Shown here: piece by piece, positions 38,511 through 48,942 of the stretch
Numbering within the stretch: the stretch's first letter is position 1
How the letters are laid out: each line of letters opens with the position of its first letter
From: Bacteroidales bacterium
Lineage (GTDB): Bacteria; Bacteroidota; Bacteroidia; Bacteroidales; UBA7960
Direction: 5' to 3'
Assembly: GCA_019429365.1 (NCBI GenBank)
Contig: JAHYJD010000010.1
Location: 1 to 64,000 of the forward strand
DNA length: 64,000 bases
The notes under the pieces: generated by a model
Seen by the model: the letters and a program-made list of their open reading frames with translations, nothing else
Database searches by the model: none
What the model was told of the DNA's origin: nothing
Translations under genes and position numbers: made by a program

Positions 38511-39242
38511 CTATTTCATTTCTTCCATAAAATTAACCAGTTTTACCAGGTCTTGCTGGTTCGAGAAGTTAATATTTTCGCTGCGAATAAAGTCACGCAG
38601 TTCGTTGCGGTACTCTGGGAAGTCGCGCAGAAGCTGCCGCTGATTATTCAGCCTTATGAGTTGTCCACTTTTTTCGATAACGAAATAATCACTATACCTG
38701 AGGGTAATGTCCATTTCCTGGCCTGAGGGGTTATCCAGAAAAATTTCACGGTTAAAATCGCCACCGCTGTTTGTAGCTATGCTTGCAGCCAGGTCGATGG
38801 CCGAGGTGTAGTCCGTGCCACCATAAGCACCCCTGCGAACAGGCATGGCCGATACCCTGATCTGACGTTTCATTAACAGCGGGAACCTTCCCTCTGACAA
38901 AACCTCAAAGTAGCCCTCTTCTCCACGGTGAATAAAAGTGGCCGATCCGATTTCCAGGTTTTTCAGGTTGTTGGTTTCTACTGCCTGAATGCCTCTGCGG
39001 GTTTGCATATGCATTTCATCAAGCAACATGCTGTAATTTAATTTGGCCTGGCTGGTGCGCCCATCTTTTGTTACAATAACCGCATCCATTAACTCTGGAT
39101 AAAGAAAAACAAAAGAAGAGTCCGCTACTTTTTCAACCTGCACACGGGTGTCGGTCGACCGTATGGTTAGGGTGCGCTGTGAAAAAACCGGCAGTGAAGC
39201 GGCAATAATAAAAATGAAAAGGAGGCAACGATTACGTAACAT
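38511..39242 (-). CDS. Secreted protein of unknown function
   Basis: Signal peptide FIFIIAASLPVFSQ; no recognised domain. Confidence 0.7.
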   Translation of the reverse strand: MLRNRCLLFIFIIAASLPVFSQRTLTIRSTDTRVQVEKVADSSFVFLYPELMDAVIVTKDGRTSQAKLNYSMLLDEMHMQTRRGIQAVETNNLKNLEIGSATFIHRGEEGYFEVLSEGRFPLLMKRQIRVSAMPVRRGAYGGTDYTSAIDLAASIATNSGGDFNREIFLDNPSGQEMDITLRYSDYFVIEKSGQLIRLNNQRQLLRDFPEYRNELRDFIRSENINFSNQQDLVKLVNFMEEMK

Positions 39243-39298
39243 AGCGTTTATTTTTGTGCAAAATAGTTAAAGATTTGTGAAATAAAAAGTTTTACATC

Positions 39299-39337
39299 AA
39301 AAAAAAGGCCAACCGAGATCCGGTCAGCCTTTTTTTG
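39299..39337 (-). terminator. Putative intrinsic terminator (A-tract/imperfect stem/T-tract)
   Basis: aaaaaaggccaaccgagatccggtcagccttttttt between same-strand genes. Confidence 0.65.
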
Positions 39338-39350
39338 GATCATTTGATGC

Positions 39351-42300
39351 TTACTCCATTATATTGAGTTTTTTCACCACAATGCCATCGTTGCTCACAA
39401 TACGGACAAAATAAGTGCCTGCCTGCAAATGGCGAGTGTTAAATGTGAAGCTACCGCTTATTTTGCGGTGCAGGGAAATCGTCTCGCCCAACAGATTAAT
39501 CAGGAAAACGTCGGCTTGCTTATCCACTGGTAAGTCGAGCCTGAAATAATCCCTTGCAGGGTTGGGATATAGTTTTACCAAATCCATGGCGGTTTCGTCA
39601 ATGTTGGTTCCGTCAGCATACAACACAATGTCAACGGTTTTATCGCCATAAACAATTTCCACTTCGCTTTCGAAGGGGAAGTAAAACTCGTGTTCAACCC
39701 TTATGGTGTAATTGCCGGGAAGAAGGTCGTCAAAATCATATCTACCGGCATCATACACATTGTTTCCAATTTGAATCACGGCATCAGTAAGTACGTTATC
39801 CCACTCGTCTATCACTGAGAAAAACATATTGAAAACCCTGGTCAAGGGAACAACAACCCTGTTTTCATCGTCTTGGGTTACGCTGAAAAACTGTCCAATA
39901 ATGGGCCTGTGGTTTTCTGCCAAAGCAGTATAACGGAAAGTTCCTGGCAGCAGCTCAAAACCTGTTTCACCTTCTTCGTTGGTTAGCATATTGTGGCTTC
40001 CCACTTTAACCAGGGCTTCTTCAATGAGTTCATCAAACTGATTTTTTGCCACAAAAATTACTTCCTGCTCGTCAGCCGTGTCGTCGGCAGCAAAGGCCAA
40101 CCATATATTAGGCCTGACAGCGCTGGTGCCATTAATGGTTGGCGAGGGGTTGGTGTCGCTATAGCCATAAGCAACCAGGTTGGCCGACTGTTGGGTGGAG
40201 GCGATCTGGTAAAAAGTGTTTACCCAGTCTCCGAGCAAGCCCCAGGTGATTTCAATAACCAGGTTGCTTTCTCCATCGTATTCGAAGGGTTCGATTTCCC
40301 AGGTATGCCATCCTGCAGTGGAGGGCATTTGGTAATTCTGAGCCGAGAACACCACAGTCGCATCGGTCATGTCGATGTATGCGTTGGAGGTAAAGGCAGC
40401 CTGTTCCACATGCTTAAACCTGATGTTAAAGTTTGGCAGGTTGTTGAAAGTGGTAGCAGCACGAATAATATTAAAACCAATTTCAAGTATGGTTTTCTCA
40501 CCTTCGCCCAGCTCACTTGCCAGGTAAATCATTTGGCTGCGATTGGCCTTATAATAGTTGTAGAACGGGAACTGCCCCGAAGTGGCATTGCCGTTACCAA
40601 GGGTGGTTTCGGGCACCTGTCCAACGACAAGGCTTTGCTCCGATTCGAAAAAGTGGCCATCTTCGATGGAAAACAGCAGCGGAAGCATCGTGCCTTCGAC
40701 CATAGCCTCGTGAGCGGTTACTGTAAAAGACACATCCAGGTATTCGCCGGCAGGGATTACCGGAAGTTCTTCTTGGTATTCAGCAACGGTGAAGTAGGGG
40801 CTCTCGGCAAAAAACTGAGTTACCGGGGCCATGGCAGGGGCTCCGCCTGTGTTGGTGTAACGAACTACCAGGTCGGCTGTTTCGCCCGGATCGAGGCGGT
40901 TGTTGCCGTTTTCGCCAGCATCATTCACGGTTAACTCTCCAATGGTAAACATGGGTGAGTATATGCGCATGGAGAAATTCGAAGACCATTCGTTCTCTTC
41001 GTCATCTGTTACATGGAGGGTAAACAGCACGCTTTGGTTGTTGGGAATCATGTCGGCCACTTTCAGGGTAAAGGCATTCTCAACACTTACATTTCCGCTT
41101 GCCTCAATTTCTCCAAAAGATTGTTCTCCCTCAATAATGGTAATATGTGGGTTTTCGGTGGTCAGCACGGCATTTGTTCCCAATGCCGGGTCAATGCCCA
41201 CATTCCTGAGCGAGAGGTGCAAATGAATGGTTTCGCCGTAATCGGCCTGGTTGTTGGCGTTATGGGCTTCGTCGTTGATGGTCATATGATTAAAGATCAC
41301 ATACGGACCATCGGGAGGAATCACCTGGATTTCATCGTCAATATAGGTAACCTTATTGAAACCAGTGATTGCCAGGGTGAGGGTGCCAGGTTCGCTCAGC
41401 GGCTCAGAAAAGATAATGGTGGCAGTTCCGTTTTCGACGGTGGCAGTGCCCAGTATTTCGATTTCTTCTTCTATTTCGTTAAGCCTGGTAATGGCTACAG
41501 TGGCCCCATCGGCATCTTCTACCTGTACTTCAAACTCTGAGAATCCGATAAGGATTACCGGATTATAGATGGCGGTAATGGGCTGAGGAGCGGCTGTCCG
41601 CACCTGCAGGGTGGGGTCGCCAAACAGCACCCAAGTGTCGTGGGTCTGAACACCCTGAGTCCCGTGCGAGGGGATCATTTTCATGCTGCCATTAATAGAA
41701 AGACCGCCGAAGGTGCGTTTAATGTGGTCGCGCTTTTCAGCCAGTATGGTTACCATTTCGTCCTGTCCGGTCATTGGAGGTTGCCACAGCTGGTTGATGG
41801 TCGACATCATGGTGCCAATGGCGCCGGTGGGCTCACCGTTATGGGTGGCTCGCATCCAGGCCTCAGCGAAACAATAAGTGTTCACAAAGGCGCCATTCAC
41901 ACAGGCTACAGACCAGATAAAGGGCAACTTGTTTACGTTGGTAAGGTTGTTTACATGGGTGTTGCTGAATCCGCCCACACTCCAGCTGGTTTCAGAGCCA
42001 TGGTTGCAGAAGTTTACGACAGACACACCGTTGTTGAAACCAGTTGACATTTGAGCTGCTGTGGTGTTTGTTATCCCGGGCACGTTGTTGTCGTATTCCT
42101 GATGAACCACATCGTAAGTAAAGTTAAGCAGGGTGTCGCGAATGAAGTTCATGTGCACATAGTCGGCTTCGCCTCCATTGTGGCCGCCGCCGGCACCTTC
42201 GTTGCGGGCAATACCCATGCCGGTGCTCAGCCAGGTGTCGGTTTCATTCAAATCTCTTTCGTAATGAATCATTCGCTGCACCTGTGTTTCGACATGTGCT

Positions 42301-43346
42301 ACGTTTTCCGCTGAAAAGCGTCCCACAAAAATTTCGTTGTAAGAGTCGTTGCCTGCCAGGTAACCATAGGCATTATCGGTGTGTCCGCTCGAATTGGAAA
42401 TGGTGGGTATTTGCGGCGCATCGCCTACCAGCAAAAGGTAAGAGAAGTCTTCGTTTTCGTTGTAGTAGTTCTGAACAAAAGCCTTGATGGCGGTGGCAGT
42501 TGTACCGGCTTCAGACTTGAGTACCAATTCGGTTTTTCGGCCAATGGTGCGCTTCCAGTTTACAAAGGGCTGCATGGCTTCGGCAAAATCATCAAATACA
42601 ATAATCAGCATGCTGCCTTCTTCATCAATAATGTATTTGCTGGTTTCATAATATTCCATGTTGAGGAACATATGATTGTAAATCTGGCGGAATTCGCTTT
42701 CAAGGCGCGAAATATCCTTGGTGTGGGTCAGGGTATTTTCGCCGGTTTGGCCGGTACTGGTTACCTCCACCACAATATCGGTATACACCCTCAGGGTTTT
42801 GGTTACCGGGTTGTATTGAAATGGAAAAATGGTAACGGTTTGTCCGCGGAAATCGCGTATAATGAACGGGTCTTCAAGCTGTGCAAGGGTTCCTGGCCAG
42901 AATTCATTTTTCTGGTAAGGCTCGCCATAAACCAGGGGTACATCATCGGGATTTATGTCGCGGGTAAAATGCCCTTTTGAGGGGAGCACCTCCACATTCT
43001 CGAAATCCTGATATTGCGACCGGGTAACTCGTACCTGCATTTTGTCCATATCAGGAATAATAACGGATGCAAAGAGCTTGGCCAGGTCGGGGGCCCCTTT
43101 TTCGGTGATCTGAACGCTGTTTTCCAGGCTGATCAGTTGTTGAATTCCACCGGGAGTACGCACATCGGTGGCAGTAAAACCTTCGAGAGAGAAATGAATC
43201 TCTGTATTTTCAATGTTGCTTTTTACCAGGTCGATGCCTGCGGGCTGAGGTCGGGCGCTCCCCAGGCCAACCCATGTTGACTGTGCCTGGAGTTGAAGCA
43301 TCAGGCTGGTCAATAATATGCAAAGGGTTAAAACAAATTTCTTCAT
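39351..43346 (-). CDS. C25 (gingipain-type) cysteine peptidase with T9SS type A sorting domain, copy 1
   Basis: VVNFCNHGSETSW His and FIWSVACVNGAF Cys motifs; C-term KLYPNPARDYFRLDL...GTYFVRIVSNDGIVVKKLNI. Confidence 0.88.
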   Translation of the reverse strand: MKKFVLTLCILLTSLMLQLQAQSTWVGLGSARPQPAGIDLVKSNIENTEIHFSLEGFTATDVRTPGGIQQLISLENSVQITEKGAPDLAKLFASVIIPDMDKMQVRVTRSQYQDFENVEVLPSKGHFTRDINPDDVPLVYGEPYQKNEFWPGTLAQLEDPFIIRDFRGQTVTIFPFQYNPVTKTLRVYTDIVVEVTSTGQTGENTLTHTKDISRLESEFRQIYNHMFLNMEYYETSKYIIDEEGSMLIIVFDDFAEAMQPFVNWKRTIGRKTELVLKSEAGTTATAIKAFVQNYYNENEDFSYLLLVGDAPQIPTISNSSGHTDNAYGYLAGNDSYNEIFVGRFSAENVAHVETQVQRMIHYERDLNETDTWLSTGMGIARNEGAGGGHNGGEADYVHMNFIRDTLLNFTYDVVHQEYDNNVPGITNTTAAQMSTGFNNGVSVVNFCNHGSETSWSVGGFSNTHVNNLTNVNKLPFIWSVACVNGAFVNTYCFAEAWMRATHNGEPTGAIGTMMSTINQLWQPPMTGQDEMVTILAEKRDHIKRTFGGLSINGSMKMIPSHGTQGVQTHDTWVLFGDPTLQVRTAAPQPITAIYNPVILIGFSEFEVQVEDADGATVAITRLNEIEEEIEILGTATVENGTATIIFSEPLSEPGTLTLAITGFNKVTYIDDEIQVIPPDGPYVIFNHMTINDEAHNANNQADYGETIHLHLSLRNVGIDPALGTNAVLTTENPHITIIEGEQSFGEIEASGNVSVENAFTLKVADMIPNNQSVLFTLHVTDDEENEWSSNFSMRIYSPMFTIGELTVNDAGENGNNRLDPGETADLVVRYTNTGGAPAMAPVTQFFAESPYFTVAEYQEELPVIPAGEYLDVSFTVTAHEAMVEGTMLPLLFSIEDGHFFESEQSLVVGQVPETTLGNGNATSGQFPFYNYYKANRSQMIYLASELGEGEKTILEIGFNIIRAATTFNNLPNFNIRFKHVEQAAFTSNAYIDMTDATVVFSAQNYQMPSTAGWHTWEIEPFEYDGESNLVIEITWGLLGDWVNTFYQIASTQQSANLVAYGYSDTNPSPTINGTSAVRPNIWLAFAADDTADEQEVIFVAKNQFDELIEEALVKVGSHNMLTNEEGETGFELLPGTFRYTALAENHRPIIGQFFSVTQDDENRVVVPLTRVFNMFFSVIDEWDNVLTDAVIQIGNNVYDAGRYDFDDLLPGNYTIRVEHEFYFPFESEVEIVYGDKTVDIVLYADGTNIDETAMDLVKLYPNPARDYFRLDLPVDKQADVFLINLLGETISLHRKISGSFTFNTRHLQAGTYFVRIVSNDGIVVKKLNIME

Positions 43347-43364
43347 TACTATGGTTTGCTTGGT

Positions 43365-43405
43365 TATAAAAAACCTACACTGGCTTTTTTTTGGGCCAGT
43401 GCAGG
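43365..43405 (-). terminator. Intrinsic terminator downstream of second C25 gene
   Basis: Minus strand CCT-g-CACTGGC...GCCAGTG-t-AGG then T-tract. Confidence 0.8.
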
Positions 43406-43414
43406 CATTAGAAA

Positions 43415-46400
43415 TTACTGGAGAATAATTTTTTCGATACGGGTTTGGTCGTCAGTAACCACTTTGAGGTAGTACACACCCGATGCAAAGCCGCGCAGGT
43501 TAAACTCGAGCTGAGTTTGCCCGGTACCGGGGCTAAGCACTTCCTGGCTGATCATCTGGCCCTGGTAGTTGGTCAGGCTTGCCACGGCGCTTTTTCCAGC
43601 GGTATTGATCCTTACATGCAGCGGTCCGCGAGTGGGGTTGGGGAATACCTGAAGAGTCAGGCCTTCGTTTAAGTCGTTAATGGAGGTGCCGTCAGGGGTG
43701 AGGGTAACCTGTACTACGAGGTCTTCGTCAACAACTTCGAATGAGCCAGTGTAGTCATGGTATCCCTCACGTGAAATAACGTAATTGTAGCTTCCAGCCT
43801 GCATTGGGGGCATTTCATAGTCGCCGGGCTCGTGGTTGCTTTCTTCCACAGAAATTACCGCATCGGCTACCGTATTGCCCCAAGTATCGTCAATTTCGAA
43901 TACTACACCATAGAGCGGAATGAAGTTCAGCTCTATTTCCAGGGCATCTTCTTCCACCAGCAGGGTGCCGGTGATGGGTTCCAAAATTCCGGCAGTAGCC
44001 GTATAGGTATAGGTGCCCGGCATCAGAGTAAAGCTGGTCTGCCCCTCGGTGTTGGTGTGTTTTGTGAGGGAGCCGATCTTAACCGCAGCATCTTCCAGAA
44101 GGTCATCGCCCATTTTTGCAGTGAATACCACTTCCTGTGAGTCTTCGGTTTGTTCGGCAGCAAAAGCAAGGAAAAGGTTTGGCCTGTTTCCCGAAACACC
44201 ATTGTATCCGGGAGGGTTGGCCGTGTCGCTGTAGCCATAGGCAACCAGATTTTCAGGATAAGTGGTACAAGCTACACGGTAATGGGTCGAAGTCCAGTTG
44301 GAAAGCTGACCCCACACTATTTCAATGATAAGGTTGGTTTGTCCATCGTAGGTATAGTTTTGAATGTCCCACACGTGCCAGCCAGTGGCCTCGGGCATGG
44401 AGTAAGAGGCTGCAAAGAATACTTCGGTTGCGCCAGTCATATCAACAAATGAACCAGCGGGTACGCTGTTGATAGAAGTAGGTTTGATAAGAATTCTGAA
44501 GTTGGGAAGGTCGCGGTAGTTATTGGCAACCTGTATAATGTTAAACCCAAGTTCAGTAATCACTTTTTCGCCAGAGCCAAGCTCGCTGGCTTTGTAAAGC
44601 ATCTGGGTGCGGTTGGCCTTGTAGTAGTTATAGAAAGGATATTGAACGGACTGCACATTGCCTGTACCCACTTCCATTTCGGGAACTTGCCCGATCACAA
44701 CCATTGTTTCTGCACCGTACCAATGACCATCTTCAATTTCAATGGCCATTTCCACGAAAGTGCCCTCCATAGCCGAAGCATGAGCGACAACCTCAAAAGG
44801 AACCTCCACGGTTTGTCCGGGTGCGATGGGTGCAAGTTCAAAGATGCCTTGTGCAATGGTCAGGTAAGGCGAAGAACCTTCGAGAGAAATTATCGGCAGA
44901 TTTGCAGTGGCATGGCCGTGGTTGGTCACGCTGAAGGTAAGATTTGCTGTTTCGCCCGGATCGAGGCGGTTGTTATTGTCGCCTTCGCTGTCGTCGATAG
45001 CAAAGACCGGATCTATCTCAAACACAGGAGCATTTACTGTCATTCGAAGGTTTGAAACCCATTCATCTTCCCCATCGGTAATATGAAGCTGGAAAGTAAC
45101 CTTGTGCTGGTTTGGTACATTGTGGTCAACAGCGACAAGAAAAGCATTTTCTACCGTAGAGGTGTTTTCCGTTTCACCGGCCTCCATGCCAGCGAAGGTA
45201 ATGGTTTGGTCGGCATTCAAAACAGTGATATAATCATCTTGGCCAAGGAGGGTAACGCTAACCTCACCCACCGGATCAGCGCCTACGTTCTTAATGGTTA
45301 CATGCAGGGTGAATTCTTCGCCATAATCGGCCATTTGGTTTGCATTGGCCTGGCTGTCGTTAATTTCATAATTGTCGATAACGACAAATGGGCCTTCAAG
45401 GGCTGCAGCCGGGACATCCATTATATAAGGGATGTACTGGTGTTTGGTAACCACGATGCGCACATCGCCGCCATCGAGTATGGGTTCAATGGGTATTTCC
45501 ACTTCCCCACTTGCATCAACAAAGGCGGCACCGTGCAGCACCCCATTCATCGAAATGGCCACATAGGAACCGGGCAAGGCATTAACGGTGTAAGTGTCGA
45601 GACCAATGGGTACTATGGGCATATGCGAAACCTGGTTTTCTTCCCCTTCGGTAAGATAGATGAAGGTGGAGGGGTCGCCAAATGTATGGTATGCCTGCCA
45701 GTAATACAAGGGGCTGGAATGGCTGGGGTAATTTTGAACGTCCACTTCGGTTACGGCCAGGTTTCCGACAAATTTGAGGGCGGCCACGGCCAGGTAATCC
45801 GAAACAAACGGTGCGTCATAAGCGCCAAGGGTGGTTTGTGCTGCAGTGGGCACGTATCCATTGTTATTGCCCGAAATAGGGAATGCACCAACCGACCAGT
45901 AAAAATCTTCGAACCAGTAGGTGTTTGGCACTGAGCCTATGTATGCCACGCCACCCTTATTGGCGGCGCGAACCCAGGCTTCACCAATGGATTCGGGCTG
46001 GCTGAACATGCTGCTTTGGCAGCAGTTGCCAATGGCCAATGGATATTTTCCGGCATTGGTCATATTATGCACGTCGGCCGCAGTAAGATAAGGGCCTGCC
46101 CATGAGGTGGGTGAACAGTGAGCCGTAAAGTTTATTAAGCTTACGGAAATCCTGTCATTGTCGTAGCATCCGGTATAACCTGAATTGTTATTGGGGTTGT
46201 TGGGGTCGCTGGCCACGCCATATCCCCATACGGTGTTAAATCCATGGGCTGCGTTAAAATAATTGGCCGTGCCGTATTTTACGGTTGGCTGGCCAACGGC
46301 AGGATTCCAAGAGGCATCCTGCCCGGCAATAAGAGTGACATTATTCAGGTAGGAAGGATCAGTAAATTCATACTTTTCGTAATACAGAATTTTATCCAAC

Positions 46401-47518
46401 TGGTTTTGGAGCTCCTGCACGTTGCGGGCCGAGAGGCGCCCATAATACATCTCGGGGAAGTAGTCGCCATCAACAGAGCCATAATACAGGTCAGTTACGC
46501 CATTTGATGCGCTGCCATTGGCCGAAGCGGGCATGGTGGCGGGATCTCCGACCAGCACTATAAAGGTGGGTGCAGGATTATCGGGGGTAGCCGCATTGTA
46601 TTGTGCATGGATGAAACTCTGGATGGCCGAAGCACTTGTTCCGATTTCATCGGTGTAAGCCACGGTCAGGAAGAAGCCCTGCTGGGTTTTCCAATCCAAA
46701 TAGGGTTGCAAGGTTTCCTCAAACATGCGGTTGGAAACCACCACCATTTTAATGGGGTTCTTGGTCAGATCAGGGTGGTTGTCAAAAACATTCTTCAAAC
46801 CGAACGGATTAAGCACCTTCCCGTACACCACATCGAAATAGGGCGAATAGGTGGAAGCTTTAATATGATTGGTCAGTGACAAATCGGAACCCGAATACTT
46901 CACTTCCACTTCAATATCGTTGAAAACCTTGATGGTTCCCTGGGCTGGGTTGTACTGAACCGGTGCCACGGTAAGGCGGGCAATGCGCATACCACGCATC
47001 ACACCCAGCACCTCCACTTCGGCAAGGGGATTTTCTGTAAAAGTATTTTTTGTAAAACTTTCTGCTTTAAACTCAAAAGGTACCTGACTTGCATCAAGGT
47101 CCTTGCGCAGCGAAGGCTGCACGGGCATCAGCGGGTTGTCGATACCAAAATCGGCAAGCCGATACTCCGTGGTGGTGTAATTTAACACTTTTACTTCCAC
47201 CTCTGCTCCAAAGGGAATTTCAATAAGGTGCTTGTAAGCTGGCAGCTTGGGCGTTCCGGGGTCTCCTATTGAGTAACCCTGATCGAGAAACAGTTCTGAG
47301 AAAGTACCGCGCTCGGTCTTAACATCAATGGCATTTACGCCCTGAAACTTAAAATCAACTTTTGTACGTTGAAAATCATTGGTTTTGACTTCGGCAGCGC
47401 TGGGCTCATTTCGAAAGTCGATGCGGGCAGCCTGCGCATTTACTTGCTGCCATCCAATAACCATCACAAGCAGCAAAAGGGCTTGTGCGGCTAACGAAAC
47501 AGGTAAAAATCTCTTCAT
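43415..47518 (-). CDS. C25 (gingipain-type) cysteine peptidase with T9SS type A sorting domain, copy 2
   Basis: LINFTAHCSPTSWAGP and PLAIGNCCQSSMF motifs; C-term QVFPNPTRGPLHVRI...GVYYLKVVTDDQTRIEKIILQ; likely start MKRFLPVSLAAQ. Confidence 0.88.
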   Translation of the reverse strand: MKRFLPVSLAAQALLLLVMVIGWQQVNAQAARIDFRNEPSAAEVKTNDFQRTKVDFKFQGVNAIDVKTERGTFSELFLDQGYSIGDPGTPKLPAYKHLIEIPFGAEVEVKVLNYTTTEYRLADFGIDNPLMPVQPSLRKDLDASQVPFEFKAESFTKNTFTENPLAEVEVLGVMRGMRIARLTVAPVQYNPAQGTIKVFNDIEVEVKYSGSDLSLTNHIKASTYSPYFDVVYGKVLNPFGLKNVFDNHPDLTKNPIKMVVVSNRMFEETLQPYLDWKTQQGFFLTVAYTDEIGTSASAIQSFIHAQYNAATPDNPAPTFIVLVGDPATMPASANGSASNGVTDLYYGSVDGDYFPEMYYGRLSARNVQELQNQLDKILYYEKYEFTDPSYLNNVTLIAGQDASWNPAVGQPTVKYGTANYFNAAHGFNTVWGYGVASDPNNPNNNSGYTGCYDNDRISVSLINFTAHCSPTSWAGPYLTAADVHNMTNAGKYPLAIGNCCQSSMFSQPESIGEAWVRAANKGGVAYIGSVPNTYWFEDFYWSVGAFPISGNNNGYVPTAAQTTLGAYDAPFVSDYLAVAALKFVGNLAVTEVDVQNYPSHSSPLYYWQAYHTFGDPSTFIYLTEGEENQVSHMPIVPIGLDTYTVNALPGSYVAISMNGVLHGAAFVDASGEVEIPIEPILDGGDVRIVVTKHQYIPYIMDVPAAALEGPFVVIDNYEINDSQANANQMADYGEEFTLHVTIKNVGADPVGEVSVTLLGQDDYITVLNADQTITFAGMEAGETENTSTVENAFLVAVDHNVPNQHKVTFQLHITDGEDEWVSNLRMTVNAPVFEIDPVFAIDDSEGDNNNRLDPGETANLTFSVTNHGHATANLPIISLEGSSPYLTIAQGIFELAPIAPGQTVEVPFEVVAHASAMEGTFVEMAIEIEDGHWYGAETMVVIGQVPEMEVGTGNVQSVQYPFYNYYKANRTQMLYKASELGSGEKVITELGFNIIQVANNYRDLPNFRILIKPTSINSVPAGSFVDMTGATEVFFAASYSMPEATGWHVWDIQNYTYDGQTNLIIEIVWGQLSNWTSTHYRVACTTYPENLVAYGYSDTANPPGYNGVSGNRPNLFLAFAAEQTEDSQEVVFTAKMGDDLLEDAAVKIGSLTKHTNTEGQTSFTLMPGTYTYTATAGILEPITGTLLVEEDALEIELNFIPLYGVVFEIDDTWGNTVADAVISVEESNHEPGDYEMPPMQAGSYNYVISREGYHDYTGSFEVVDEDLVVQVTLTPDGTSINDLNEGLTLQVFPNPTRGPLHVRINTAGKSAVASLTNYQGQMISQEVLSPGTGQTQLEFNLRGFASGVYYLKVVTDDQTRIEKIILQ

Positions 47519-47706
47519 GATTAAAATTAAAATTGAGAAAAATAAGAATTGTGTTTGTTGGCGCGCTAAAAGTAACAAAATCGACTTAATAAACCTACTT
47601 ATGGCTTTCTATATTTTTCCCACTAGCCTGTGTTTTATTGGCTTACAGGCTCCTGCCATAGAATTACTTATGGTTAATCGCAAAAATGATATTAAAAAGG
47701 GAAGGA

Positions 47707-48942
47707 TTATTTGTTTTTTTCGAGCAGCAACGAAATGTTTCTTATCGGAAGGATGGATGCCAGCAATCCGATGCCAAACACCGTAATGCTTACCAGCACA
47801 ACATCCATTGCTTTTACGGCAACGGGGTAGGAGTCGATAATAAAGGTGCCCTCGGCCTGTATACCAACTATGCCAAACCGCATTTGCAACCAGCTTACCA
47901 GTCCGCCCAATATTATTCCCGCCATTGCTCCGCCCAGGCTGATCATAATTCCTTCGGCCAGGAATATTCGCCTGATCACTTTTTGCGAGGCGCCCATGCT
48001 GTGTAGTATTTTTATGTCGCGCGACTTTTCAATCACCAGCATGGTGAGCGAGCCAACCACGTTAAAGGATGCAATAATAAGGATAAAGCTCAGGATAAGA
48101 AAAATGGCCCATTTCTCCGAGCGCATTACCTTGTAAAGAAAGTCTTGTTGCTGCAAGCGGTTTCTGACCTCGAAATTGGGGCCCACCAGCTCCTGCATCT
48201 GTCGCTGCACCCTGCTCACGTTGACCGCCGGATCAAGTCCGATCACCACTGAGGTAACTTCGTTATCATATTCGAGCAGACGTCGGGCAAGGCGCAAAGG
48301 CACCAGGATGTATTCCATGTCGAATTCCGACTGCAGCCCAAAAATGCCACTGGCAAAGTTGCTCGAGGCATTGAATGCCTGCGAGGGCTGAAGACCCGTG
48401 CTTCGGCCCCGCTTCGGCACATAAAGGTTGAGCATATGCTGAAAATCGTTGATGTTGGCTCCCAGCACGTATTCCACACCCTGCCCCAACACCAGGAAAT
48501 CGGCATCGCCGTGTTCCAAAATAAACTCCCCGGCTACCAGCATACTGTCGATACCCGATATTTCAACAAAAGAGTTGTTTACTCCGCGCATGGTAACCAG
48601 GTGCTGCCGGTCGCGATAGGTAAGCAGGGCCGTTTCTTCCAGCAGCTCGCTGTAAAGCACCACCCCGGGAATGTTTTTCAGTTCCTCAAGCGGAATATCA
48701 TCAACAGAGAAGACCTTGCCTTCGCGCAGACGGATCTCCATGTCGGGATTAAAGGCGTTAAATAACGATAGAATCAGTTTTTCAAAGCCGTTGAACACCG
48801 ACAGCACCACGACCAGTGCCATAGTACCCACTGCAACCCCAATCACCGACACCATGGTGATGATGTTGATGGCATTGTGCGATTTTTTCGCAAACAAATA
48901 CCGGCGGGCTATGAAAAAAGGGAATCGCATTTCAATATTCAA
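47707..48942 (-). CDS. FtsX-like/LolC-LolE-type ABC transporter permease
   Basis: FIARRYLFAKKSHNAINIITMVSVIGVAVGTMALVVVLSVFNGFE; four TM layout. Confidence 0.9.
   Translation of the reverse strand: MNIEMRFPFFIARRYLFAKKSHNAINIITMVSVIGVAVGTMALVVVLSVFNGFEKLILSLFNAFNPDMEIRLREGKVFSVDDIPLEELKNIPGVVLYSELLEETALLTYRDRQHLVTMRGVNNSFVEISGIDSMLVAGEFILEHGDADFLVLGQGVEYVLGANINDFQHMLNLYVPKRGRSTGLQPSQAFNASSNFASGIFGLQSEFDMEYILVPLRLARRLLEYDNEVTSVVIGLDPAVNVSRVQRQMQELVGPNFEVRNRLQQQDFLYKVMRSEKWAIFLILSFILIIASFNVVGSLTMLVIEKSRDIKILHSMGASQKVIRRIFLAEGIMISLGGAMAGIILGGLVSWLQMRFGIVGIQAEGTFIIDSYPVAVKAMDVVLVSITVFGIGLLASILPIRNISLLLEKNK

Noticed and set aside
39993-40934. 313-aa plus-strand ORF over the first C25 gene
   Set aside because: Antisense shadow ORF inside a conserved coding sequence.
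45083-45934. 283-aa plus-strand ORF over the second C25 gene
   Set aside because: Antisense shadow ORF; no domain signature, opposite strand has consistent protein motifs.
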